From: Parasitella parasitica
Taxonomy: Eukaryota > Mucoromycota > Mucoromycetes > Mucorales > Mucoraceae
DNA length: 21,349 bases
Reading direction: 5' to 3'
NCBI GenBank assembly: GCA_025201805.1
Contig: MU619291.1
Coordinates: forward strand, 29,041 to 50,389
Part shown: piece after piece, positions 10,829-20,950 of the stretch
How the letters are laid out: the number at the start of each line of letters is the position of its first letter
Numbering within the stretch: position 1 is the stretch's first letter
Notes under the pieces: generated by a model
Databases searched by the model: none
What the model was told of the DNA's origin: nothing
What the model saw: only the letters and a program-made list of their open reading frames with translations
Program-made: the position numbers and the translations under genes

Positions 10829-13469
10829 ATGTCTCGTTTCTTCCGTAGTTCAGACACTGAATCTGACTCTGACACTTCTTCTGACAATGACTCTCAATAC
10901 TCTCAATCCGATTCTGAATACGATTCCGATGCCGAGAGTTATCACTCTGAAGCTGAAGAAGAACAACCCAAGAACCGTTTCTTGAAGGGTGGAAGTGATT
11001 CTGACGACTCTGACGATGAATCCAGCAATAAACGTCAAGCCAAATCTCAAAAAGATAAAAGAATCGAGGAAATGGAAACTGCCGTAAAGGCTATCGAGAA
11101 TGGTCAAAAGAATAACGACTGGAATTTGATTTCTTCTGGTAATAGGGTTGTTTAAACAGGTTACCATGGCAACTGATATTAATTTGCCTCTGGTTCATAG
11201 AATTCGATAAGCTTACTGTCGCCACCTCAAGAGCTACTACTGGCTTTAACGCCATTCCTATGCCCAAGTTTTATATCAAGACTATGGTTGATCTAGAAGA
11301 TTATTTAACGGATAGTCTTCAAAAGGAAAAAGGCAGTAAGAAAAAGTCATCTGGTAACAGCAAGGCCATGAACAACCTGAAGCAGAAACTTAAAAAGCTT
11401 GCCAAACAATTTGATGAACCCATCGCTTCTTACAGAAAGGTAAAATTAAATGATAACAAGAAAAAAATTTTTTTTATCCGTTGTTAATACTCAATGCTAC
11501 TTCTGTAGGATCCCGAGGAATTTATGAAGGAAGAGGTGGTTGAGGAAGAGCCTGTTGCTGCTCCTGCTGCAAATAGAGAAATTCCTAATCAAGTTGCTCT
11601 CGAAGATAAAGATGATGGTTTCTCCTCCGTTGGAAAGGGTGGTAAGACTGTCGTTTCTATCTCTTTCGAGAATGTTTTGGTTCGTTTGAAAGAAATTTTG
11701 GAAAGTCGTGGTAAAAAGGTAAAATGACACTTGATGCAGCATTAGATTCATGAAATTAAGCAAAAAAAAAAAAAAAAAATACGCTGTAGAACACCAATCG
11801 CGAAGAGCAGATTGCTACTTTGGAGGCATTGTTGGAGAATTCCAAGTCGTCTTTCCAAAAGATTTCTGTTTTATTAGCTCTCATTGCCTCTCGCTTCGAT
11901 ATTACTGCTTCTAAAGCGCCTTATATGGATCTTTCTGTTTGGAAGGCTTCTGCCACCGAATTCAATCAACTTCTTCAAATCCTCGAAACTAACAAATCTT
12001 TTGTTGTCACTGAAGACGCTGAAGATCTCGACAATGACGATAAAGACGTTGTTCCAAAGGATGGTGAAGTTATCAAGATTCGTGGTTCTATCCTTAGCTT
12101 TGTCGAACGTTTAGATGACGAATTCAACAAGTCTCTTCAAAACATTGATCCCCATGCTACTGATTACATTGATCGTCTTAGAGACGAGCCTGCTCTCTAT
12201 GCTATGCTGGACCGCTCTCAACTTTATTTTGAAGTCAATCATATTGACTTTGCTCTTCCTAGAATCATCTCTCGTAAATTGGATCATGTTTACTACAAGC
12301 CTGAGCAGGTTATAGGCTCCCTTCAAGCTGCTAGCAAGCAACTTTTGCCCAGTTATGTTGTTTCCAAAATTACGAACACTGAAGACCCTGCCGAGTTTGT
12401 TAATCAACTTTGTAACTACCTTTATAAGGACAACTCTTCTGTTTTCCGTACTCGTGCTATCCTCTGTCATATTTATCACTATGCTCTCCACAAAAAGTTC
12501 CACACTGCTCGCGATTTGTTGCTCATGTCTCATGTTCAGGATTCTATCCACCAAGCTGATATTGGTACTCAAATCTTGTATAACCGTGCTATGGTTCAAA
12601 TTGGTATCTGTGCTTTCCGTGATGGCCTAATCAAGGAATCTCATGCTGCACTTTCTGAAATTCAAGGCTCTGGCCGTGTCAAAGAGCTTTTGGCCCAAGG
12701 TGTTCAAGCACAACGTTTCGGTCAACCCTCCAACCCTGAGGCAGAAGCCATTGAACGTCAACGCCAATTGCCCTTCCACATGCACATCAACTTGGAGCTT
12801 CTTGAATGCATTTTCTTGACTTCTTCTATGCTCTTGGAAATCCCTGCTCAAGCACAGGCTGGACCTAACAACAAGAAATTCATTTCCAGACCATTCCGTA
12901 GATTGCTTGACTATAATGAACGTCAAGCCTTCTGTGGTCCTCCTGAAAACACCAGAGATCATATCATGAGTGCTGCCAAGGCATTGGCTTCTGGTGAATG
13001 GGAAAAAGCCAAAGACTTTATTTTAGCTATCAAGGTTTGGGATTTAATGACTGAAACTCAAGAAATCAAGGACATGCTCATTCGCAAGATTCAAGAAGAA
13101 GGTCTTCGTACCTATTTGTTCACTTACTGTTCTTATTACACTACATTGGGATTGGCCCAATTGTCCAGCATGTTCGATTTATCTGTCAATAGTGTCTCTG
13201 CTATTGTTGCCAAAATGATTTTCAATGAAGAGTTGTCCGCATCACTAGATCAAGTTACTCAATGCATTGCTCTCCATCAAGTTGAACTTTCTAGACTCCA
13301 AGTTTTGTCTTTGCAATATTCTGAAAAGGTTGCTAACCTTGTTGATCAAAATGAACGTTTAACATCCACCGGTAGAGACAACGCAAACACTAACACCAAC
13401 AATAACAGCAGCAACGTAAATAATATCAGTAACCACAACCACACTCACAACAGCTACAGAAATCATTAA
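10829..13469 (+). CDS. NIP1: Eukaryotic translation initiation factor 3 subunit c (four exons, 812 aa)
   Basis: A core scaffold of eIF3 that binds eIF1 and eIF5 and joins the 40S pre-initiation complex. Exons 10829-11138, 11201-11439, 11509-11718 and 11790-13469; frame is kept throughout. It begins MSRFFRSSDTESDSD, the usual acidic Ser/Asp/Glu-rich N-terminus, where eIF1/eIF5 contacts lie in yeast. Family segments follow: AVKAIENGQKNNDWNLISSE at exon junction 1-2, PKFYIKTMVDLEDYL, DPEEF, LLALIASRFDI, RGSILSFVERLDDEFNKSLQ, ICHIYHYALHKKFHTARDLL and MHINLELLECIFLTSSMLLE. The PCI winged-helix module starts near residue 692 (LRTYLFTYCSYYTTLGLAQL) and ends near 775. Residues 784-812 are an Asn/His-rich low-complexity tail, probably not conserved. 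Length equals that usual for fungi. The start is supported by an A at -3 (caaccATG). The last coding exon is uninterrupted for 1680 nt. Confidence 0.96.
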
Positions 13470-14135
13470 TTAGAAGACCATACAATTGAAAACATCTAAT
13501 TTCCTCTCTTCCTCCTTTCCTTTTTCTCTTTACACAACTCTTTTTATTTTTTTATTTTTTTTTTTTTGGTCTTTATTTTAAACATTTGGAAAAAATATAT
13601 ACAAAGGCTTTTTTTTTTTTTTTTGTCTTGAAGTTTGCTTGTAAATGTTAAAAGACAAGAATTTTCTTATCTTCAAGTATCGATTATACTGTTGTATGAA
13701 ATGTCTAGAAAATTGCAATTATAATGACGAGTCTAAGGCTTGATTAGCTACACGATGAGATTTATAATATTATGACTGACCTCTTGCATTATCTTAACTT
13801 AAGATTTGTACTTCTACTAGACATTGTAGGAACCTTTGCAACACAATTTCGGAGATTCAACATATGATTCTTTTTGGCATCTAACCACGTAAGGTTTTTA
13901 ATTTTAAGTCTGCTTCATAATTGACCTCTTTAGTTTTCATTGTATTTATTGAGATTATACTTATAAAGATCAATCCTTGAAATTCAATGTAACACCAACC
14001 TCCTGTCAAAATCTCAATAACCAAACGAATACAATAAAGTACATATGCCAAAGTAAGATGTTCTCTTAAATACGTTGGTAAATCGTAAATTCATAGTTCT
14101 TCAGAACAGTTATGTACACTGATACCATTTATTCA
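13470..14135. other. Convergent 3' intergenic region (eIF3c and p24 genes)
   Basis: These 666 bp separate two convergent stop codons. The eIF3c side starts with pyrimidine-rich DNA and T runs (13540-13625). An AATAAA on the plus strand lies near 14033-14038. Near the p24 end, AATAAA occurs on the minus strand about 6 nt after its stop. No ORF with family features, tRNA or repeat is visible in the middle. Confidence 0.6.
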
Positions 14136-14957
14136 TTATACAGCACGCTTAACCTCAAAAAAGTGTTTAAGATAATGTACCTGCCAGAAGCAAACTACAA
14201 TCAGCAATACAATTTGAGCGACAGACCACCATTTAACACGAGTGTTGGTACTTTCAGCAGCTGCACAATAAATGAATATTTTGTAACAAAAATAGAAATA
14301 AAACAAAGGTACTTACTATCTCTATGTCTACGCTCGCGAGCGACAATATACTCTTGCTCAGCCTTAACAGCAAGTATACTATCGGCTAATTCTTCAATTT
14401 CATTCTTGAGAGGGTCTTCTTTATCTATTTCGTATTTAAATTAATCCATCATCTATAATTAAACAACTGGGCCTTACTATTTTCGTCAACAGCATTTTTC
14501 AGATTGATATTAGCATTGAAGTTAACTGACTTGGCGGAAACTGTCGAAATTTTGTTGGAGAAACAGTATGTATATCTGCCAGCTTTGTTGGCAGTTACAC
14601 TTTTTGATGCTTTAGTCTTTTTAATGCTGCTAAGGATAACATTATTCTCAGGGTCAGAGATCTATTGATACATGACAATTAGAAATAAGGACACCTGTCA
14701 TCTTGTTTTGTCTACTTACCCAAAAATCAATATCTAAATTTCCACCTTCCCCAACCTATTTGCATGTTTTAGTATTGAACTGAAGAATTTAGCTTTCTAG
14801 TAGTATTTACCTGGAAGGTCACTGCCAATTTATCTCCTTTACCGAGCTCTTCATAAAAACATTCGTTATCGTGTGGTTGAATGTCAATACTCATGGCCAA
14901 CGTTGTCTTTAAAAGACAAGCGAACGCAACAAATAATACAACAAGTCTGATGTACAT
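14136..14957 (-). CDS. EMP24: p24 cargo receptor, Emp24/TMED2 type (five exons, 199 aa)
   Basis: A type I membrane protein of COPII/COPI vesicles that sorts cargo, including GPI-anchored proteins, between ER and Golgi. Exons 14957-14811, 14755-14720, 14661-14478, 14424-14317 and 14260-14136; the second is only 36 nt. Residues 1-21 form a signal peptide (LVVLFVAFACLL core, cut near TLA). The GOLD domain follows, with C33 (NECFYEEL) and C94 (GRYTYCFSN) forming the conserved disulfide, and EGGNLDIDFWISDPEN between them. A coiled coil (about 124-160; EIEELADSILAVKAEQEYIV) ends in AESTNTRVKWWS, which leads into one membrane helix (about 171-187). The cytoplasmic tail YLKHFFEVKRAV carries the FF and basic signals for coat binding and closely matches the TMED2 tail, which favours the beta subfamily. 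Length matches the family (about 200 aa). Confidence 0.95.
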
Positions 14958-15465
14958 TACTATTGTTCAGTATACAAATGAAAAAGCATCATTTTTTGTT
15001 GGAATTGACGCGTTTGTTTGTGGTTCCAAACTCCTGCGTTTTATGTAGAATTACGGTACACTGCTTTGTCAAATGCTATTGGCTTGAATTTACATATGCG
15101 TAGGCACAAAATTAGTGAAAGTATGCCTACTTGGATGAGTGTATAGCTATGTAAAACAGCCTATACGTCAGCTTAATATGATTAGTATTTACTCACTGAC
15201 CAATACTGTGCTATAATCTAATTTGATAATTAAATGCCAAAGTATGATCTGATTGTATTATTCATAGAGTAATTCATGAGAATATATTTTATATACTAGT
15301 TTTTTAATAACCATTAATATTAGTAGTTTTGTATTTAATTAATAAATAGTCATTATTACTAGTATCTTATTTCTGTTCGACATCAATATCGATATTTTCA
15401 TGGATAGAAATACTTTTATTATTCCAAATCACTGAGTTGCCGCTATGTTTTCCATATTCAATCTC

Positions 15466-15482
15466 GGGGGGGGGGGAGGGGG
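15466..15482. repeat. G11-A-G5 tract
   Basis: Eleven G, one A and five G occur in otherwise AT-rich intergenic DNA. It is one of several G/C runs of 11-12 in the window. Confidence 0.85.
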
Positions 15483-16036
15483 TTTCCAGCAGAGACTATG
15501 AGCAAACGTTTGAAATTATGAAAATCAAACCTGTTTTTTAATTGCAACGAAATGATACCTATTATTGTCATACCATCAATTATGATTCCCGCCCGATATA
15601 TATATTGTGGAGATCTACACTGTTGTGCCCGGCCTTGGATATAAGCACAGAAGCACTGTTTATGATCAAAGATATAAGAAAGTAATGAAGACTTAATTAC
15701 CTCATACAACCGTTGATTTTATTGATGAATAATGTGAGTTGTCTATTTATATCAGAGCAGATTAACAAATTAATTGAAATAATATGAATATACAATTCAG
15801 ATCCTGGAACGGCTACCTTCACAATTGAGTTAAATAGAGGGGTAGCTATGGTATTATATAAGCATACAGCAATTTTATACTGAATTTCTATCTGGTTTCA
15901 AGATTGGTAATCTTCCGCAATGATCTCTCAAGCATTATAACTTTTTATTTTTACTACCATTCTAGTAACATTTATTATATTATTGAAAGTAACCATTCAT
16001 TTTACCAAAAATAGAGACGGTCGAGGCCAAATGTAT

Positions 16037-16130
16037 CCAATAAAATAGCTAGAAATAGTGTAATGAGCCAATAAAAATGCTAGAAATAGTGTAATGATCC
16101 AATAAGAGTGCTCAAAATAGTGTAACTGAT
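16037..16130. repeat. Tandem repeat, three units of 31-32 bp
   Basis: Three head-to-tail units lie at 16037-16067, 16068-16098 and 16099-16130. Each begins ccaataa and contains a tagtgtaa core. Units 1 and 2 share ctagaaatagtgtaatga; unit 3 is more diverged and one base longer. The array lies about 280 bp upstream of the transposase-like gene. Each unit carries a CCAAT box, so it may be a promoter array or a subterminal repeat of a mobile element. Confidence 0.85.
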
Positions 16131-16407
16131 TATATATTAAAGTAAACACTGCAGAGTCTGAACATTCTGCCGGCTGTAAAGTAAACAATTCTGTTACCCC
16201 GTTAATTGATTGTACCTTTTTCGATTTGACATTTCTACATATAAGTAAATTTTTCACTTGAAAGGCTAATTTTCTTTTCTCTTCTTTTCACAAACATATT
16301 ATTATAAATTCAAGTATGTCTTAAAAAATTTAAGAAAGCATTTTTAAACAATCTTGGATGTTCGACGAAGCAGTTACTGACTCAATTAATGAAATAAACT
16401 AGAAACA

Positions 16408-19400
16408 ATGCCTTACAACACACCTGCAAAGAACGGCCGTCCGACTGGTTCAAAAAGCAAGCATGGATCCAAGACTCCAGGTCCCAAACCGGCTCATTTA
16501 GTGAACCAGCCCCGATTAAGCTTCCCAGTTGCTGTTCAAGCAACAAGAAACATTCTTGGGAGCGAAACACTATCTGCAGTGGACGCAGTGGCAGTAAACT
16601 TAAAACAGCCTTTGAGTAATGAAAAAGATGCAGCAGAAAACATTGATGAGGTGAGCCATATAGATTTTTTCAATGGTTATGATTTCCTAATGTACTTTAT
16701 CATAATAGATTGTCGAAGAAGAGACAATCCACAATAAAAAATATCAAGTAATTAAAGACTTCGAAGGCCTCTCTGTTGACACTGAACACAACGCCATTTC
16801 CAATAATAGCGAAAATGAGGTACTACACCAACTTATAGTATGACTGAGTTAGCAACCTGATACATTGTTAATTTTAGGCTGACAAGAGTGTTGTCGACAA
16901 TCAAGCTGAATTAATAAATGAAGGTGATCGATTTGAGAATAACGAAGAAGCAATAGTCGATGAGCTTACTGAAGAGCAATTTCACTCGATTGAAAATCAA
17001 ATCTCGGAGATTCCTGAAAATGGATGGCTTGACAAGTATCTTGGGTCAATTCAAGAGAAGCTCAAAGGTGGTGCCGAACCCGATGAATACAAGAAGGGCA
17101 CACTATGGATTAATCCTTCTAACGCATCTCTCGTATTAAAGAGAAAATTGGATCCTGAATTGCTTTACCTGCCTAGAGTGTGCATATGGCTTCCACAATT
17201 TCTGGCCAAGACGCCCTTAAAATGCCCAACTTGTCAAAAGTCCCTTCTCGCTAAAGAATGGGTACAAAAGACAAAGGCCAGAAGAATCATCGATTTGGAA
17301 GAGTAAGTCAAACAAATATTTACAATTTTAATTTAAAACTTCTACTACTGGATGCATTGACGAATGTCTTTTTTAGCTGCTTCTATCTTTTAAGTGTTAG
17401 ATTCAAATGTACCAACAAGACAAACGTACATACTTTCATGGGATATCGATCTGAAATCGTAAAACAGTTGCCTGCGCATGTTCGAGCTGATTTCCCCGCT
17501 GTGTTGACACATCGCTCCGGGTTCTCTACACAGCTCGTGAGATTGTTGCGCCCACAGTTCCAAAACGCAACTGGCCCCCATAGAATGCACCAAATTCTAA
17601 GGATAAACCATACAGAAAGATTTGATACAATTCAGTTCCAGTACTATGATGCTGTAAAAGACAAGCTAAGAGAACAATTCAAGGCCAAAGCATTAATCGG
17701 CAACTCATCACCTGCAACAGTATATCCGAAATTTTCATCATTTGGTGACAAGAATGGGTATAATGGATATGTACCTTCAGCAAATTATTTAAGTCATGTA
17801 TACTGCTCTATTATAGCCGAACTAAGACCTTACATGGACCAGCATGCTTCATTGTTAGACGGTGTCGTCCTAAAAGGAGACCATTCTTTTAAGGTATGAT
17901 ATATACATCACACATAAAATTGTGGTACTCAATTTTTGAACTATAGATCATTGATCATATGGCCAAAATAAATGGCGTATCTACGTTTTCCTGTCTCTAC
18001 ACTGTATTGAACGAGTATGAAGAAATTCGTCTTCAAGTGCTCGCGCCCACTAAATCGTTGGATCATCTGGCTTCTTCTTTTAACAATATGATGGAAAGCT
18101 ACACCAGATATGGATTTCAGATGCCTGAGGTTTTTTACACAGACAATGTGATTGGAGATAGATTGTTCCTGGAGTCTGCTATCCCTTCATTGAAAAAGGA
18201 TGTTGTCCATACCAAGCCCACTCTCGCGGAACAGATCAATACAAATTGCCCATTCAAGAATTTTCCTTTGGCTGAATTACCTGATAATATTACTGTTTCT
18301 GTGTTAGATACGAATGATGCTATAAACCATGCTTGTCAGAAGCTTCTCGATTGTTGTTTTCAACAGGGCAGTATTGCAATTGGATTTGACTGCGAGTGGG
18401 CAGTTCGAGGAGGAAGATCTGCTGTGCCTATAAGCGAACAAGCAAGACTAAAATTTGTGCCTGTTGCTTTAGTTCAAATTGCTTACCAAGATTTAATCTA
18501 TTTAATGAGGATACATACGTTTGATCATGACAAACTACCAAAACAATTAAGTGAACTGATTGTCAACCCCAAGGTTCTTAAAATTGGAAAGAATGTGAAT
18601 GGAGATCTTTCAAGGTTCAAGTACTTTGGTATTAATCACTTCCCCGGTCAATTGGAGCTCGGTACCTTTTGCAAGGATAAGGATCTGATTGAAAGAAGAG
18701 GCTCTTCACTTGCTGACATTTGTGGGTTTGTTTTGAAAGTACAATTACCCAAAACAAACTTGATTCGCTGCGGTAACTGGGAGGCACAGGTTCTAAATGA
18801 AGAACAAATCAAGTATGCTGCTCTGGACGCCTGGGTCTCTTTAGAAATCTACAACAGGTTCAAATCAATGCCTACAGTCCACCAAAAGGTATCGGGAAAA
18901 ACAAGAGCTAGCTCCTTTGTCGCAGTTCATCTTGAAAATACTGCTAAATCATCAGTTGCTGCCTTGGGATTTCTATGTGATGATGATTCATCAATTTCTG
19001 ATGAACAATACGAAGCAGCTGATACGCACGGCGCTGTAAAGATGAAGGTAGTCAAGACTATGATTCCTGGTTTTCCGTTGGATTGTTATGATGGTTTGAC
19101 CTTGAGTGATTTTACTGGTAATCCATGCACCATGTACATCAAATACAAGTATTTATTTACGGCGTCAGAAAGGGTTTATTACTCTGCAACCAAACCAGTC
19201 GAACCTACCCAACCTGCCATAACTATTCACAATTCAGATGAAGAAACGCCAATTCCTTCCCGTGTTTTGAAAGATGGCTTCCATTTAATGGACATGATCA
19301 AAATCTCCAAGTCCCATGGAATGCATAAAGATTTTATGAGACGCTTCCGTGATGCCTTATATGTTTGCGATCAAGGTGACAAAGCTCTCATCGAAACATT

Positions 19401-20950
19401 TTTATTGAGCACAGGGACCGACTGGAACACACGGATGCTGTCTAACCCTGCTTGGGTTTTTGAACGAGTCAGAAGATTTATACCAAAACCAGCCAAGCTC
19501 TACCCCACTCTGAAATTCTTATTTGATAGCTACGGCCCATTAAGATGTGAGCATTCTGGTCGCCAGCTTTTTGATGATGCAGCTAGGGAAATGTCTTTAC
19601 ATATTCTTAAATCTGTAAAAGAAGGGCATGTTTCTGATATCGTTGGTGGTCCTGCTCTCTACACGGAAAAAGGCCTGGATAAGGACGGTTTGATGACCTA
19701 CAAGTGTTCGCGAGGAACTAGTTCTGTTGAAGGAGCCTGTCATATGAACATTGTTCGCAGATTCGCATCATATAATGCATCTACGCGATTAACAGATTCT
19801 ATTTTGGCTGACTATAGACTATATCATAATATAAACGTAAGTGATTTATCTTTTAGTATGATTTATAATTTAAAAACTTTACTTTTTTTCTTAGGTCGGG
19901 TCTGTTAATCGGTATGGCTTAAAGCATCAAAGCCATTATAGCCCTTGGCTCGTACTTGCCATCAACATGTTAAGAACAGAGGTTGGTCACGGAACTGTAA
20001 TGGATTACACTTGTGAGCGTTATGGAAATTTTATAAATTTCAAGCAAACGAATGAAACCTTCGGTATTGTAGATATGCCTCGTGTGCTATGCAATGAAAT
20101 AGGCATAAAGCCTGCAACATTGCAGCTAATACCAAAAGAAAGGCCGGACAAAAAAAGGATTATGGAACTTGCATCCTTGTCTACCATTCGACTGCCACCG
20201 ATCGGATACTCTAAAAGCAAATTTATGTATCAATTTCTTTCCAGTTGTCAAGGTACACTTTACGCAGTTGCGGCAGTGCACACAAACGAAGAAAATTTTC
20301 TGTTTGAAACACTTTTGAAAACACAAAACCACGAAGATACGCAGATATATCAACCATTCAATGCAAAAAAACCAGACTTCCATTTGTTTGCCTTCATATG
20401 GAACACCAAGTATTGTCTTGCAAACAGCAATATTTATTACAAAACCCCTGGTCATCTAAGAGCCTACTACAACATTGTAGAAGATCGTAAAAAATATGGG
20501 AACACTGTCTTGAAAAATATTGCAATATCTCAATCTGTCCGTGCGCTTGTCGAAGATGCATCAAGGTTTGACACTTCGATTCCGACTTTGTCAGCACCTA
20601 CTGCTCCACAACAACAACACTTTCCTGCTGGTATACTCTCACCTTTGACCTCTAAATTACCAAAAATTTTACCTTTGTATCACTCCAGACAGATCTCAAG
20701 CTCACTTTCTTTACCTTTGCCGCGTAACATCACTTCTTCTTTGTCTGTTAATTTTGCAAGTAAAAAAAGAAAAAGACACTGCACGGTTTGCAAGATCGAC
20801 GAATGTCCAGGAAGCTCCAAAAGATTTTTTGGTATCAACAAATGTGGAAAATGCAGACAAGAAAGCTGCACTGGAAGACATGTTAAGCAGCTCAAAACAA
20901 ATAGACAAAGCTCTTATCAGCCATTACCATGCTTAAACGCTAAATTTTAA
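16408..20950 (+). CDS. Transposase-like protein with embedded DEDDy 3'-5' exonuclease (six exons, 1413 aa)
   Basis: Exons 16408-16650, 16709-16819, 16878-17302, 17377-17893, 17947-19836 and 19895-20950 all join in frame. An in-frame TGA at 16390-16392 supports this ATG. Residues 1-35 are basic with an AT-hook-like GRPTGSK. Residues about 210-285 (WLPQFLAKTPLKCPTC, ARRIIDLED, RFKC) resemble DUF6729, as far as I recall that family. Residues about 420-510 look like an RNase H-fold DDE core: LKGDHSFK (D428) and FYTDN (D498). The matching acidic residue is E1027 in CSRGTSSVEG, 529 residues on. Between them lies a WRN/RNase D-like exonuclease: GFDCEW (D580, E582), KNVNGDL (D652) and YAALD (Y722, D726), a complete DEDDy set. 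Residues 1352-1390 hold a KKRKR nuclear signal and a CxxCx4CPG/CxxCx4CxGRH cluster. It is likely a transposon protein or a host gene derived from one; the function is not established. Confidence 0.85.
20764..20889 (+). other. C-terminal Cys cluster with nuclear signal (part of the transposase-like protein)
   Basis: Within exon 6, Lys/Arg-rich KKRKR (1352-1356) is followed by Cys at 1358, 1361, 1366, 1379, 1382 and 1387. They form two similar half-modules, CxxCx4CPGS and CxxCx4CTGR. The spacing suggests a small zinc-binding module, perhaps for nucleic-acid or element-end binding; metal binding is inferred. Confidence 0.6.

Larger units (their letters stand above)
14958..16407. other. AT-rich intergenic region upstream of the transposase-like gene
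   Basis: These 1450 bp lie between divergent genes and are AT-rich with many stop codons. Next to the p24 start is a TGACGCGT site (15006-15013). Further in are the palindrome aatatcgatatt (15385-15396), a G11-A-G5 run (15466-15482), a 3x31-bp tandem repeat (16037-16130) and two GTAAACA forkhead-type motifs (16142-16148 and 16181-16187). Two minus-strand open frames (15458-15709 and 15997-16257) have no recognisable domain; the second simply reads through the tandem repeat. No tRNA was found. Confidence 0.55.

Noticed and set aside
12111-12599. 162-codon open frame antisense to eIF3c.
   Set aside because: It is an exact shadow of a strongly conserved coding exon and has no identity of its own.
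14331-14342. Perfect palindrome cgctcgcgagcg as a regulatory site.
   Set aside because: It lies in p24 coding sequence at conserved Ala-Arg-Glu-Arg codons, which account for it.
15458-15709. Minus-strand 83-codon open frame as a gene.
   Set aside because: It overlaps a G-run, has no recognisable motif, no partner exons and no start context; chance in AT-rich DNA is more likely.
16037-16130. The 31-bp units as a CRISPR-like repeat array.
   Set aside because: Units are directly adjacent with no spacers, only three in number, and the genome is eukaryotic.
15997-16257. Minus-strand 86-codon hydrophobic open frame.
   Set aside because: Much of it is translation of the tandem repeat; there is no domain or supporting splice structure.
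16408-20950. Transposase-like gene as a broken pseudogene, because separate open frames end with in-frame stops.
   Set aside because: Every interruption coincides with a 53-74 nt GT..AG intron, and joining exons keeps frame through conserved motifs to a single stop, so the coding region is intact.
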